From the NCBI GenBank assembly GCA_963575645.1, contig OY754466.1, positions 45,540,001 through 45,604,000 on the forward strand: a DNA stretch of 64,000 nt, given 5' to 3'. A program made the position numbers and the translations under genes. Positions within the stretch are counted from its first letter, which is position 1; each line of letters opens with the position of its first letter. Below, in pieces: positions 11,639 through 23,600 of the stretch. This DNA is from Xanthostigma xanthostigma. Its lineage: Eukaryota; Arthropoda; Insecta; Raphidioptera; Raphidiidae. The notes below the pieces were generated by a model that was given only the letters and a program-made list of their open reading frames with translations, ran no database searches and was not told the DNA's origin.

Positions 11639-14600
11639 CTGAAAACAAAATAAGTTCATATGTTTACTATTCATAATATTCGTGTGTCTGTTGGTAAGTT
11701 CTGAACTCACAAAGCGTCTGCCGGCAATACAGGACACTCAGTGGCAGATTTGCAGTCTTAGCCGCCCTAGACCCCAGGGAATGTAGTAAGTACCAGCCGC
11801 CCCTTTCTCAGCACTCATCATATAGAATAGACTACATAATGACTTTACTTTATTGCCAACTTTTATCGAAATCGATTCAGAAATTTATAATAGCTGCTAG
11901 CTTGTAATATTTTCCGATGTTTCAGGGATCACATTTATACACTCTCACGAACTCATTTTTGAACTTAGACGTTGCGTAAAATCGACTTAGAAGAGCGTTA
12001 TGTGTCCTAAACTCAAATTTATTCTTTTGTCTTGTTTGCCGTTCTTTTTTCAAGTAGGTAATTAAATAATATTTTCTTACCACCGTGACGAATTCTACAT
12101 GTTTACTATATTCGCTGTCCAAATGCATTGAATAAATTAGCATTGGATTGAGCAAATAAGCACTGTACGTTATCCTGCTGAGTGGTACCCATCCTCTGAA
12201 AGACAGGATCTTATTGATAATCCCAGCATGGTTTGTGGTACACATGAGGATCAACCAGGCGAGTCCTATTCCCCACACGGTCCTACTGAGACCAACGTAA
12301 ATGGCTGCCGCTTCCACGGATATGAGTCTATCGTACAGGCCGAAAACGATACCCAAATTCAAAAGTGGACCAACAATCCATCCGAGAACGAGGAGACGCT
12401 GAAAGTAATAAATTAGTTGCAACAAATAAATAAAATCGTAACTTTATTATCGTAAATTTCGAATCAGAGAGCTAATCAAAAAATCGGTCAAGCTTGAGCC
12501 GAGCTCAGACAGGATTTTCTGTTTCTCAGAACAACGAAAAAACAAAAATAGAGCAGTTTTCAACAACAAAATCAAATGAGTTAATTAAAAAATCTAAATA
12601 TAGAAAAGTAAACCGTGACTGACAGTCACTGACTGACTAACTAATAGACGGAGAGCTGGCTACGGAGAAAATGGGTGACTCGGTCCAGAGCTGAAAATTT
12701 GCAGAATAATAGGAGATAGTATAAGTAAGTAGGGAAAAAATTGCCAGAAGGCTAGGCGGAAGATAAAGAGCCGCCAGAAGGCGCCAATGTTGCGAAAAAT
12801 CAGTGCACTTCTGGCAATTTCTATACTTATTCTGTAATTCAAAACTAGATTATATATTATACATTATATAGTTATAAGGGCATACTGAAAATTCAAACAT
12901 GATATAATAATTACATTTAATTTTATTTCTATCAAAATGTCATTAATAATTTTGAATATTTGTCGAATGTAATTATTATATCATGTTTGAATTTTCAGTA
13001 TGCCCTTATAACTATATAATGTATAATATATATAATATATAATCTAGTTTTGAATTACAGAATAAGTATAGAAATTGCCAGAAGTGCACTGATTTTTCGC
13101 AACATTAGCCCCTTCTGGCGGCTCTTTATCTTCCGCCTAACCTTCTAGCAATTTTTTCCCTACTTACTTATACTATCTCCTATTATTCTGCAAATTTTTA
13201 GCTCTGGACCGAGTCACCCATTTTCTCCGTAGCCAGCTCTTAGCCATAATCTATCAACGAACAGCTCAAACCACTGGACGGATTGGACTGAAATTTGGCA
13301 CACAGATACCTAGTTATTATGACGTAGGCATCTGCTAAGAACAAATTTTTGAAAATTCAACCCTTGAAAGAGTATAACGGGGGTTAAAAATTTGCATCAA
13401 GAAATCATATAAGATAGGTAGATGTATCAATTATTCGAAAATGCGAAATAAACACGTGTTTTGTGCTTTTTCAAAAACAACCCCTTCAGAGGATGAAAAG
13501 AGGTAAATAGTCTAAAAATAAACATGGGTGTCATTTTCAAGGTTTGTCAGGTCGTTGTTCACGTGAATGTCATCAATTTTGAAATTTATTAGGGGCGTCT
13601 ACGTCGAGAAAAGAGTAACTATGCTATCCGTGTTTCGTCTCAATCGCGTGCGAATCAGCGAGTAACTGCTAGTATATTTATATTTATGAAGAAATGGTCA
13701 TAAAACAAAAAAATCTCTACCGCAATCTACAATCATGCGCCAAATTTTCTGCGCAGCTTTGTATAATAAAATTTATAAATAACTGCGGAGTTTTAACCAA
13801 ATATTACATCATTATCTGAATAATACCTATGTGATTTGGTAATAAGTTTTGACATTTACATACCTTCGACATCTGTAATTTTCCATTAAACTTGACAACA
13901 TAATACGCGGCAATTATCCCGACTAAATAAGGTCCAATTCGGGTCCATGGAGGATCGTATAGTGCATTTAACATTTTGTATTGTTCATCAAGTCTAGAAT
14001 AAAAAAAGAGGAATCTTAAATTAGTTTCGTCATAAAAATGACAAAATATGTAGTTATAAAATGGGTATAAGAATTCCATTGTTGGCGTCTAAATAATGAC
14101 GTATTGTTTCGCTATTGAGAGTAGTTGTTATACGCTATATAGTGCGTTTCAATATATGAGAAACGATGTAAACCAAACAAAAGTTTTAAGGAGTTCGCTA
14201 TATAGAGTTTACACTGTATATTTTGATTATCAAACATGGGGCTCTTAATACTATTAGAATAATAATATTTTGAATATTTAAGGAACGAATGGTTGCACTT
14301 ACGTTGGTACGTATTCATAAATGTAGGAGATGTAACCGGTGCTGATACAAGATGCCACAATTAAGATACCAATAATTGCCATCGATGCTTTGAAATATCT
14401 GCAAATATTAAAAAAGCAAAAAAAATAAGATTATAAAAATAAACTTGTTGGTAAGAAAAATCACTTATTTTTATAATAAAATAAATAAATAAAACAATAA
14501 AATTTGATGTAAACACTGCTACGATGCAACTGATGATCTGATCATAACGGGATTTGAATTAGTGCTCGTTTGTTTTTTGAATATAACCTTAAAAATAATA

Positions 14601-17600
14601 TTACTAATAATAATAACGCGTTTAACGTCCGTTTCTCAATTTTATGTCATAACAGACGCTATTCGAACAATTACAATTTTTTATCTACCGCATTTCCCGT
14701 CATTTTTAAACTTCAACTTAACTAATAGCAATTGGCGAATAATGATGGATTTTTTTTAGGAAATTAGGATAAGGTAAGCAAATTGTGAGCATAGGAGTTT
14801 GACAGGTAATTAACCATGGCCTTGAATAAGGAACCATATCGATATTTATCTGGAATTTTTGAGGGAAATCATGAAAAACCACAACAAGGATGATCGGTAC
14901 AGGTAATACCGTTTCTCGGCTAGAGACAGAGGTAAAAAGTCTCAGCCACATCTGCCCCCGCCGGGATTCGAACCCGGTACCTTCCGAATGCGAGTCTATA
15001 GCTCTCACTACTACGCTACACCGCTCGGTTAATTAATGTTCGTTTGTTTCTTGAGTATAACTCTTAAAAACTTGAAAAACAAATAGTATTGTGTCGACAA
15101 TGAAGAAACCCCAACATTTCATAATTTCGCAGATGAGCTTCCGAGTTGTGTGCATTGGCGTAGCAAGAGGGGGGGGGCAGGTGGGCTTGACCCACCCTAC
15201 AATATTAATGTAACTGTTTACGTACAAATAATAAGATAAATCTCCATAATAATCTACGTTTTCTTTGTCGTGAAATTTCTCCTGAAAGTCGTGTTGATCG
15301 ATTTCGCTTCTATGAACATTTTTCAAAGTATGTATAAGTAGCAGCTGGTAACGGTAGGTAGAGTTGAAAATGCCCCCCCCCCCAGGATAAAATCGTTGCT
15401 ACGGCTATGGTTGTGTGTATTTATAAATAATATACCATTCAACTAATCGAAAAAATCCTAAGTCTACAAATTTCCAAACACTTGTTAATAATTTTGTAGG
15501 CAACGTCTACAGTGGCCAAAGGATCCAGAAAAACGCAATTACAGATATTAAATTTGAATTTATTGACTGACGTTTCGAAGGATTTACCTTCATCCTCAGA
15601 ATCCTTCGAAACGTTAGTCAATAAATGCAAATTTAATATCTGTAATTGCGTTTTTCTGGATCCTTTGGCCACTGTAGACATTGTCCAGAAAATTGTTAAC
15701 AACTAATTTTTGGATCGTTTGTTCTTTACTTATTTCCAAAGAGTGTGAAATGGGAATTTTTAGTAAAATCCTAAAATTTTGGTTTTACTTACATAGTAGA
15801 CATTAATAGCAAGAAGGAGCCAATGATGAAAAATTGCATGTCATTGGACAAGTACCAGGACCACGAAAGACACATTTCCTCTCGCGAGAAAAGGTTGTTG
15901 ATGTAGAGAATGTTACGCCACCAATATTTGGGACAGTTGACGTCGATTCTTTCGGCTATATAGAAGGGAGACACGTAGTTATACCAGGTGAAGTTCACGT
16001 CAAATATCACAATGGCGGCAATGTATGCTGGCGTCAATCTGAAAAATGATTCAGTGCCAATTAATATTCACAGTCAAATAGGTATTATATTTGTTTTTTT
16101 ACAGTCTTCTTTAACACATTAGTAATAATTTAGGAAGTTTCAGGGTTGGTCGAGAGGTCAACAGGTTTCTGCATTTTTACCATTCCAACCCACAAGTGGG
16201 GAATGGTACTAGTTTAAGTCAAAAATCACTTTTACAAAATTTTACATATATCTTTCCGTTTTGAGGTCCCCCAAATCCAAAAAACATATTTTTGGAAAAA
16301 CTCTGTGCGTCTATTAGTCTGTGAACACGATACGGGTCAAACAGATGAGCGGATCGAAACCAAATTTTGGGAGGATGTTTGGTATTAAAATATGAAGAGC
16401 CCTATTTTTTTTGGGGAAAATCGGCGCATTCGCAGAAGAGATATTTGCTATAACGGTGTTTTTTATATAATAATGGTATACTTTTCATAACGGCTTATTA
16501 TTTTATTTATTTTTTCAAGAAAGTTTCGTTAAAAAAATTTGTTCTAAGCTTTATAGTTTCGGCTATATTTTGAAAATAAAAAAAATCAGCCGCTCTTTTG
16601 TTTTATGAATCTGTCAGAAATAAGCAAGTTTGGCATGCTTTGATTAATGTTTACATGACGTGGAACATATTATGTAGGTAACCATGGCAACGAATAGCAC
16701 ATAGCATATTGAATACTAGCAATTACCCGCGTCACCTCACACGGTATCAGAAATTTTATTTTCTTTATTATATAATCAAATGTCAACATTTTTGAAGTTA
16801 GAATGGTCCCGTCGCCCAATTGGCTGGAATTTTTGACGTGATAACGTCTTATAAATTGATGAATCACGTCAATATAAAAAGATGAAACACCGGCTGCATG
16901 CACGAAAAAGTGTAACGTTCCTAACGTTCCGCCTGACCCTGTGCGTGATTATTAAATATGATATTCGAGCGGAATACGTTATCACGTAAAACTATCGTCC
17001 GTAAACCGACTTTTTTTTTTACATTGCGGTAGAATCAAAACTGACTCCACTCTATTTTTTATATAGGAATTTGGAATTTGAAGTCGTCTTTTCCCTAATC
17101 GTTTTTGCGATCAGAAATAGTCTGTCTAATATTTTCTTACTGGCCAAAAAATACTAACAATTCTTGCTTACCTAATAAATCTACGAGCAGTCATCATTAA
17201 AAGTTCCATTCCTTTAGTTGCAATATTTGGTCGTTTTTCTTGTTTCCCTTTTTTCGCTTTGAAGAATAAATAAGCTATTAGGAATCCACTGAAACGAAAA
17301 AAAATAAATACATATCGATCTGCAATCAGACTTTTTGTCGTTTTAATAAATTTTAAGGGTTTTGAAGCCAAAAGGTGAAGCTTTATTGTTCTTAGTAATC
17401 TATCTATCTCTATGCCAAACTATAAGCGCTGACATTGAAGATAGAATAGAATAGAATAGAATAGTTTATTAGTCAACATTTACATATTGTATGCGACAAG
17501 TCATAAAAACATTAAAATCATTATGATAAAAACATTGGAGTTAAAAACTGTAATTAAAAAAATCATTTAGACTATAGAGTCTATCAGAGTCTGCTTAAGC

Positions 17601-20600
17601 TTTTTTTTAAAACAATTGTACGGCATAGTTTGGTAGACCTCCGGCAGATGATTAAATAATTTGATACAACTGTAGTATGTGCCCTTCTCAAATATGGCTA
17701 GCGAATGCGCTGGTACACGTAGATCTTCACCTCTAGCCTCTAGTGGGATATTTATGTCGTAACTTAGCCTCTTTAAATGTTTCCGGGTGTTGCCTCAATA
17801 GGTATTATGAATTACAGACGCTCGCTAACAGAGGTCGTAAGCGTCTGATAATGAAAAAACATATAATATGTACTATACTGTATAAGTCGATTGCTTACAC
17901 CCAAACAATTGCAATTATTTTTTAATGCGATTTTTCGATAAATAAAAAGTGTATTTTTGTAAATATACAATATGCACGTGGAATGTTTATGAATAGGTTC
18001 CATCGATCGAAATAATAATTGTTTTAAAATTTATTCTCTTAGTTCAAAATGACGACTTGGAAGTTCTTCATCTTGGAATATTTTTACCATTTTCCAAATA
18101 GATTTTTACAAAGTTTCTTGGAAACACTTGAAACGAATAATATAAATAATAATGCGTTTAACGTCCGTTTCTCGACTTTATGTCATAACAGACGCCATTC
18201 GCACAATTACTATTTTCCATCTATCACACTTCCCGTTATTTTCTATACATTTTTGAACTTCAACTTAATTAATAGCAATGGGCGAATGAAGGAATTTTTA
18301 TAGGACATTAGGATAAGGTAGGCAAATTTTCAGCATAGGAGTTTGATAGGTAATCGGTTATGCCCTTGAACAAGGAACCATCTCGATATTATTTTATCTG
18401 GAATTATTGAGGGAAACCATGGAAAACCTCAACAAGATGGCCGGTATAGGAATTACCATTTCTCGGCGAAAGACAGCAGGAAAAAGTTCCAGTCACATCT
18501 GCCTCCGCCGGGGTTCGAACCCGCTACCTCCCGAATGCGAGTCTAGTGTTCTCATCACTATTACTTCACCCCACTCGATCATACAAGAGCATATCATAAG
18601 GCAAGAAACAGAGAACAGATTTTATGCAGATTCGTGTCTTACCTTAGAAAGAAGAATGTATCGACGCAATAAATAGAATTTCCAACAATTTGTGCGAAGA
18701 AATCACCAGCCAAAATATAAGCTCTTGGTTTATTATCGGCAAAATCCGCCATGTAGAATATATTATGGACCATGATGATCCACATCATGCCCAAGAAACG
18801 AAGACCATGTATCGACGGAATCGAATCGTCGGCTATGTTCGTATTCAGAATTGTTTTCGTGTTTGTGTACAGAGAGAAGCACATCAAAAAATTGCCCGCT
18901 TTTGTTTCTTTGTATTTGCTTTCTTCGCATCTAAGTATGTGACTGACATGTGGTTCCAACTCAGATTTCAGGGTTCCTGAAATTTTATTTTTATAATACA
19001 TCCGCCATTTTAATTATTAATGTTTCCGTACACAGTGTGGTCACTTAAGTGTGCAACATATGGGAAAATTTTTAATGAAATGCACAACCAAAATACAAAT
19101 ATTGCCAAAAGTTGATGCATGTCCGATAATCATTTTAGGTGCTCTTTAGAATTGTTGAAACTCAAACAGCATACAGGGTGGGTCAAAAAATATAACAATT
19201 GTACAAGAGTAAAGTGCCCTTATTTCAAAAAATTCAGCAAAATGTTATGAGAAAAAGTTGTTTAGAATTAAAAGTTACCTTAAACACACTAATAAATTAT
19301 TCAAAATCAAATCAATTTCGCATAACTTTGTTCAAATTCAGGCATATTTGTAAAATTAACTTAGATTTTTAATTTTTTATGGAATCACAAACTTTATGTT
19401 TGTTGCAACGATATTAAACACCCTGTATGCTGTTTGAGTTTCAACAATTCTAAGTCCTAAGAGCACCTAAAATGATTAACGGACATGCACCAACTTTTGG
19501 CAATATTTGTATTTTGGTTGTGCATTTAATAAAAATTTTCCCATATGTTGCACACTTAAGAGACCACACTGTATATGCCAAAAAATTAATTAACTCGGTG
19601 AAATAAAACATAGCCTATATTATATTTCTGGAATCATAAGAGACATTAAAAAAAAAGTTTCCTTAAAATTCGTCGAATAGTTTTTAAGCTAAATCCGTTC
19701 AAACACAAACCCGTGCGAAGAATTTTACATAATAGGTCATATGCATAAAACTCCAAATTGGTTAAAATTTTTATTTCGAAATATATTTTAGTTCTTGATC
19801 ATAACGTAATGGTTATTTTATTAATCTAATCACTGAAAAAAATACAAATAATAAAAAAGAAATGTAGAAAATAAGCGCTATTTTCGAATTTTCAAAACGC
19901 ATCGTGACGTCAGAGTATATAATATCAACAACAGTTTTCATGACGACTGTGTCGTCTCACAGTAAGATTATGTCAGTATTTAGAGAAAACAACAAATAAA
20001 CTTCATTTAGAACATTGACAATTTGACATCAAGGTTGGCATGCATCGTATATCATGACGTCACATAAGCCCGCGAACATGGCCGATTGTTTAAACTGTCT
20101 ATTTTTGAATGTGGAATTTTATATTTTTTTTCTTATGATAATATTACATTTTTAAATGATTATCAATTTTTTTCCGTATTATGGTTGACTAAATAATCTA
20201 TTAAAAATATAAAAAAAAATCATGCATATGACATTATATTATAAACACTTACCATTCGGGTCTGATAATTTTACTTCAATGACATTATTGGCTTTCAAAT
20301 TATTATTAAAACTATGATGAACCGATTTTTTCAGTTCATAATGAGGCTGATAAACTATTACATCGTACGCAGTTCCGATTATGGCTAAGCCCACTATCAA
20401 TAGAAGAATTATTCTGTAAATAAAAAAATGAGTTTTTAAATTCAATCATTGAATCATAACACACACACACACAAACTTACGTCATCACAATGAATTTGGT
20501 CGAAAGTAGCCATTTGTGATCGTCTATCAAATCTCTTACGTTCTCGAGTTCAAAATCCAAATTATAGAAGTTTTGAATATTCAGTGTTTTTTCATCAAAA

Positions 20601-23600
20601 TAAATTTTCAGCCTTGATGTGAGTTCTTCAGTGGTGCAAACCAACGGCAAACAAAGTCCAAGTTCAATTAAATCCTAAAAATAGTATATTACACCACAAG
20701 GGCCGAAAGTTTATCTTGCACTGCGCGCCATTATGCCTAAGACACGAAGCCGAGGGCATGATGACGCGCAGTGCAATGCTTTAATTTTAATTGGTATCTA
20801 TTTTTAATTTTCGTTACAAAATTATAACACAAAAGGTTTCTGTTCTAATCGATCGTCGAAGTCGCCAACGACAACATTGCAGTGAAATGATTTCCTCACC
20901 TATCGAAATCTTTTTGTGTCGTAATTTTATGACGAAAATTAATTATTGCTTTAATGTTTCAATTTTCGATATCAACTCATATTTTAAATCGTTATAAATA
21001 AAGATAATTAACATCTTCCTCAATTAATTATTATAATTTTGACTAATTACTGTTTATTTTGCACAGCCCCGGATCTACGATTTTTTCGAAGCGGGGCAGA
21101 AACTTAATAATGGCGCCCCCTCTCTCCAGCGTTTGAAATAAGTTACTTAAAAAAATCGGAAAAAGGACAGATTGGGTGTGGTTTTCAACCGTATTTGGCG
21201 CCCCCTGAAACTGTCACCCGGGGCGAGTGCCCCGGTTTGCCCCCCTCTCTAGATCCGGGGTTGAATTTGCAGTTAAAAGAATAAACTTGTTTACCCAAAT
21301 TTAATTATGACAGATATACAACTTTAATAATTTTAAAATAACCACAATAAAGACAAAAATTAATATCAGCTAATACTGTTGATATATTTTGATATATATT
21401 TTTATTATTACTCTTGGTCATAAAATATGTTTTTGTAACAATTCATAATTATTGTTGATTGTTCGCGACTGTTTAATGTCAAGAAAGATAATGTTAGTAA
21501 TTAAATAATACTTAGATAACCATGAAAACTAGTAACAATAACAGGAAGTTGATAACTTGGTTTTGACGCATCGACGTTACAAATTGATGGTTTAACTTTT
21601 AAGTTTCGTATACTATATATGTTACGGTCAATGTCTGAAATCCGGGCAATGTCGACAATGCCCGAGCCACATCGGGCAATGTCCGAAATCGGACAAGGTT
21701 CATAAAATAGATTTTTATAAACATGAAACACTGACATTTGATTGTATCTTTATCATGATAAGTTATCATTAACGCTGTATGGAATTTTTATCACCGATAT
21801 CAACTATTGAAGAATATATTTTTCAGCTTTCTATTCCAATTATTGATGATTGAAAACACTTATAATTTGTTTATTATTTATATGATATGAGCAATAAACA
21901 ATATATCTCAGTGCATTAAATTTCAGAACTCAGATTTATTCCAGCAATAAATTGAACCTTGTCCGATTTCGGATATTTCCCGATGTGGCTCGGGCATTGT
22001 CGACATTGCCCGGATTCCGGACATTGACCGTGACATATACATACAGTGGGGTCGCGATAATCTAACATCATAGTAAACCCTAACTTACCTCATTTGGTAA
22101 ATAAATATGCGTTTGTAAAGAAAAATTGTGTCGTAAATAAGCCATAAAGAAATTTATGTTGTACGGTGGATAATCGTCCTGTGTCCTGACAAGCGGCATC
22201 TTGGGACTGAGGACGGGCTCCTTGCGATCTTGGACCGCCATACATTGTGACTGAGTCCCCAACCAATAATTGTTGCCCCATAGAAAGCCCCCTCGAGGAC
22301 GGCCACTCGAATCCATCACTAAACATCGAAATAATTGTTATAAGCTATTTAAAAACTGATAATATATATGTTTTCTAAGTATACTGTTGGTACATTTAGA
22401 TTTTAGAATAGTGAGTCGCTCTTTTTTTGTGAATGACTCACTCCGAGCACCATTGCTCTGTGCTTAGCTGTTCTGTAGTGTTGCATTCGCACATTTACAG
22501 AGCGCACACAGCACAGGCCACAGAGACACTAGTGAAGTTTGCACGTACTGAGTTATCTTTGCTGAGTCATTTAATGTTGAATGACACACTGTATGTAATA
22601 GTATTAAGCTTGCAGTGACTTAAACCATTCACATTGACGTCGTTGACAAAGATGTAATATTGTAACTATAAATATTATTACTGTTAAGCTTTTATTATAC
22701 TTTATAGTTTATCCGAAAAGCGATTATATATTAAGATCAGAATCATATTAAAATGAGCTCAGAGCTGAGTGTGTGTATTGTGCTGCGCATTGTGCAATGC
22801 TACATGACTCCTGAGCATGTATGATGACAGTTCACATCTCTACAGTCTGCACTCTTGTGTAGTGCGTACTGTCTAGTGTCGCTCCTTTGAACGACTGTGG
22901 AAATAAATTAACTTTAGTGAGTGCAATTTATATAAATCTGTTTAACATAAATAACTTTTTGTAAATACAAGTGTGAATCAGTTACTGCACTAGATAAACT
23001 TTGTGTTGTGTTCCTGTGATGTAAATATTTTGTGTACATAATTTAGTGACTCTATATTCCCTGTCACTTAGTCTTTTATTTTATAATTTAGAACTATTTA
23101 AGTTTTGTTTCTGTTAACGTTATTATTTCTCTTAAGTTAAGTACGCTTTCGTTTGTGTGTTTTACTGTTTTGTTAAACATTTATTATTGCAAATAAATAA
23201 TTTCCGCCACGGACTTCAGCAGTTTTGTTACAATATATTGTCTGAAAAGTTGTTCGATAATTTTATTTGTTGGAAAGATATATTGTCCAGACATCCTATC
23301 TTTTGCCTTAGAAACCTTAATGTTCCTTTCAAATTTTGATACTTATTACCACTGTCCTTTATCGAATTTTAATATATTTTCGTAAAGGAAAAAGTGCTCT
23401 AAAATATGTTTTTTATCACATATCGTGTCTTTTGATCTAGAAATAGCACAGTACCTAAAAACTTGCTTACAATATATAGCGTAAAATATGATGCTCCATT
23501 CATAAACAGGTTTACAAATATTTCTACATATTTACTCCATTCATTCATAAATACAAATTTAATTTATACAGCAACAAAAAACAACTAAATCTTTAGGTGA

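Noticed and set aside
12228-12416. 62-codon plus-strand frame
   Set aside because: It lies antisense to exon 10, whose protein motifs are clear.
14955-15031. Functional tRNA gene
   Set aside because: The A and B boxes are tRNA-like, but the fold is imperfect and the sequence continues into a repeated SINE body, with a second copy at 18506-18582.
16179-16212. Helitron 3' end
   Set aside because: A hairpin followed by ACTAGT is present, but the repeat body continues on the CTAGT side, opposite to what a Helitron end requires.
22090-22326. Alternative 78-codon frame over exon 2
   Set aside because: It is a shifted frame. The other frame carries the NRF motifs and fits the splice phases.
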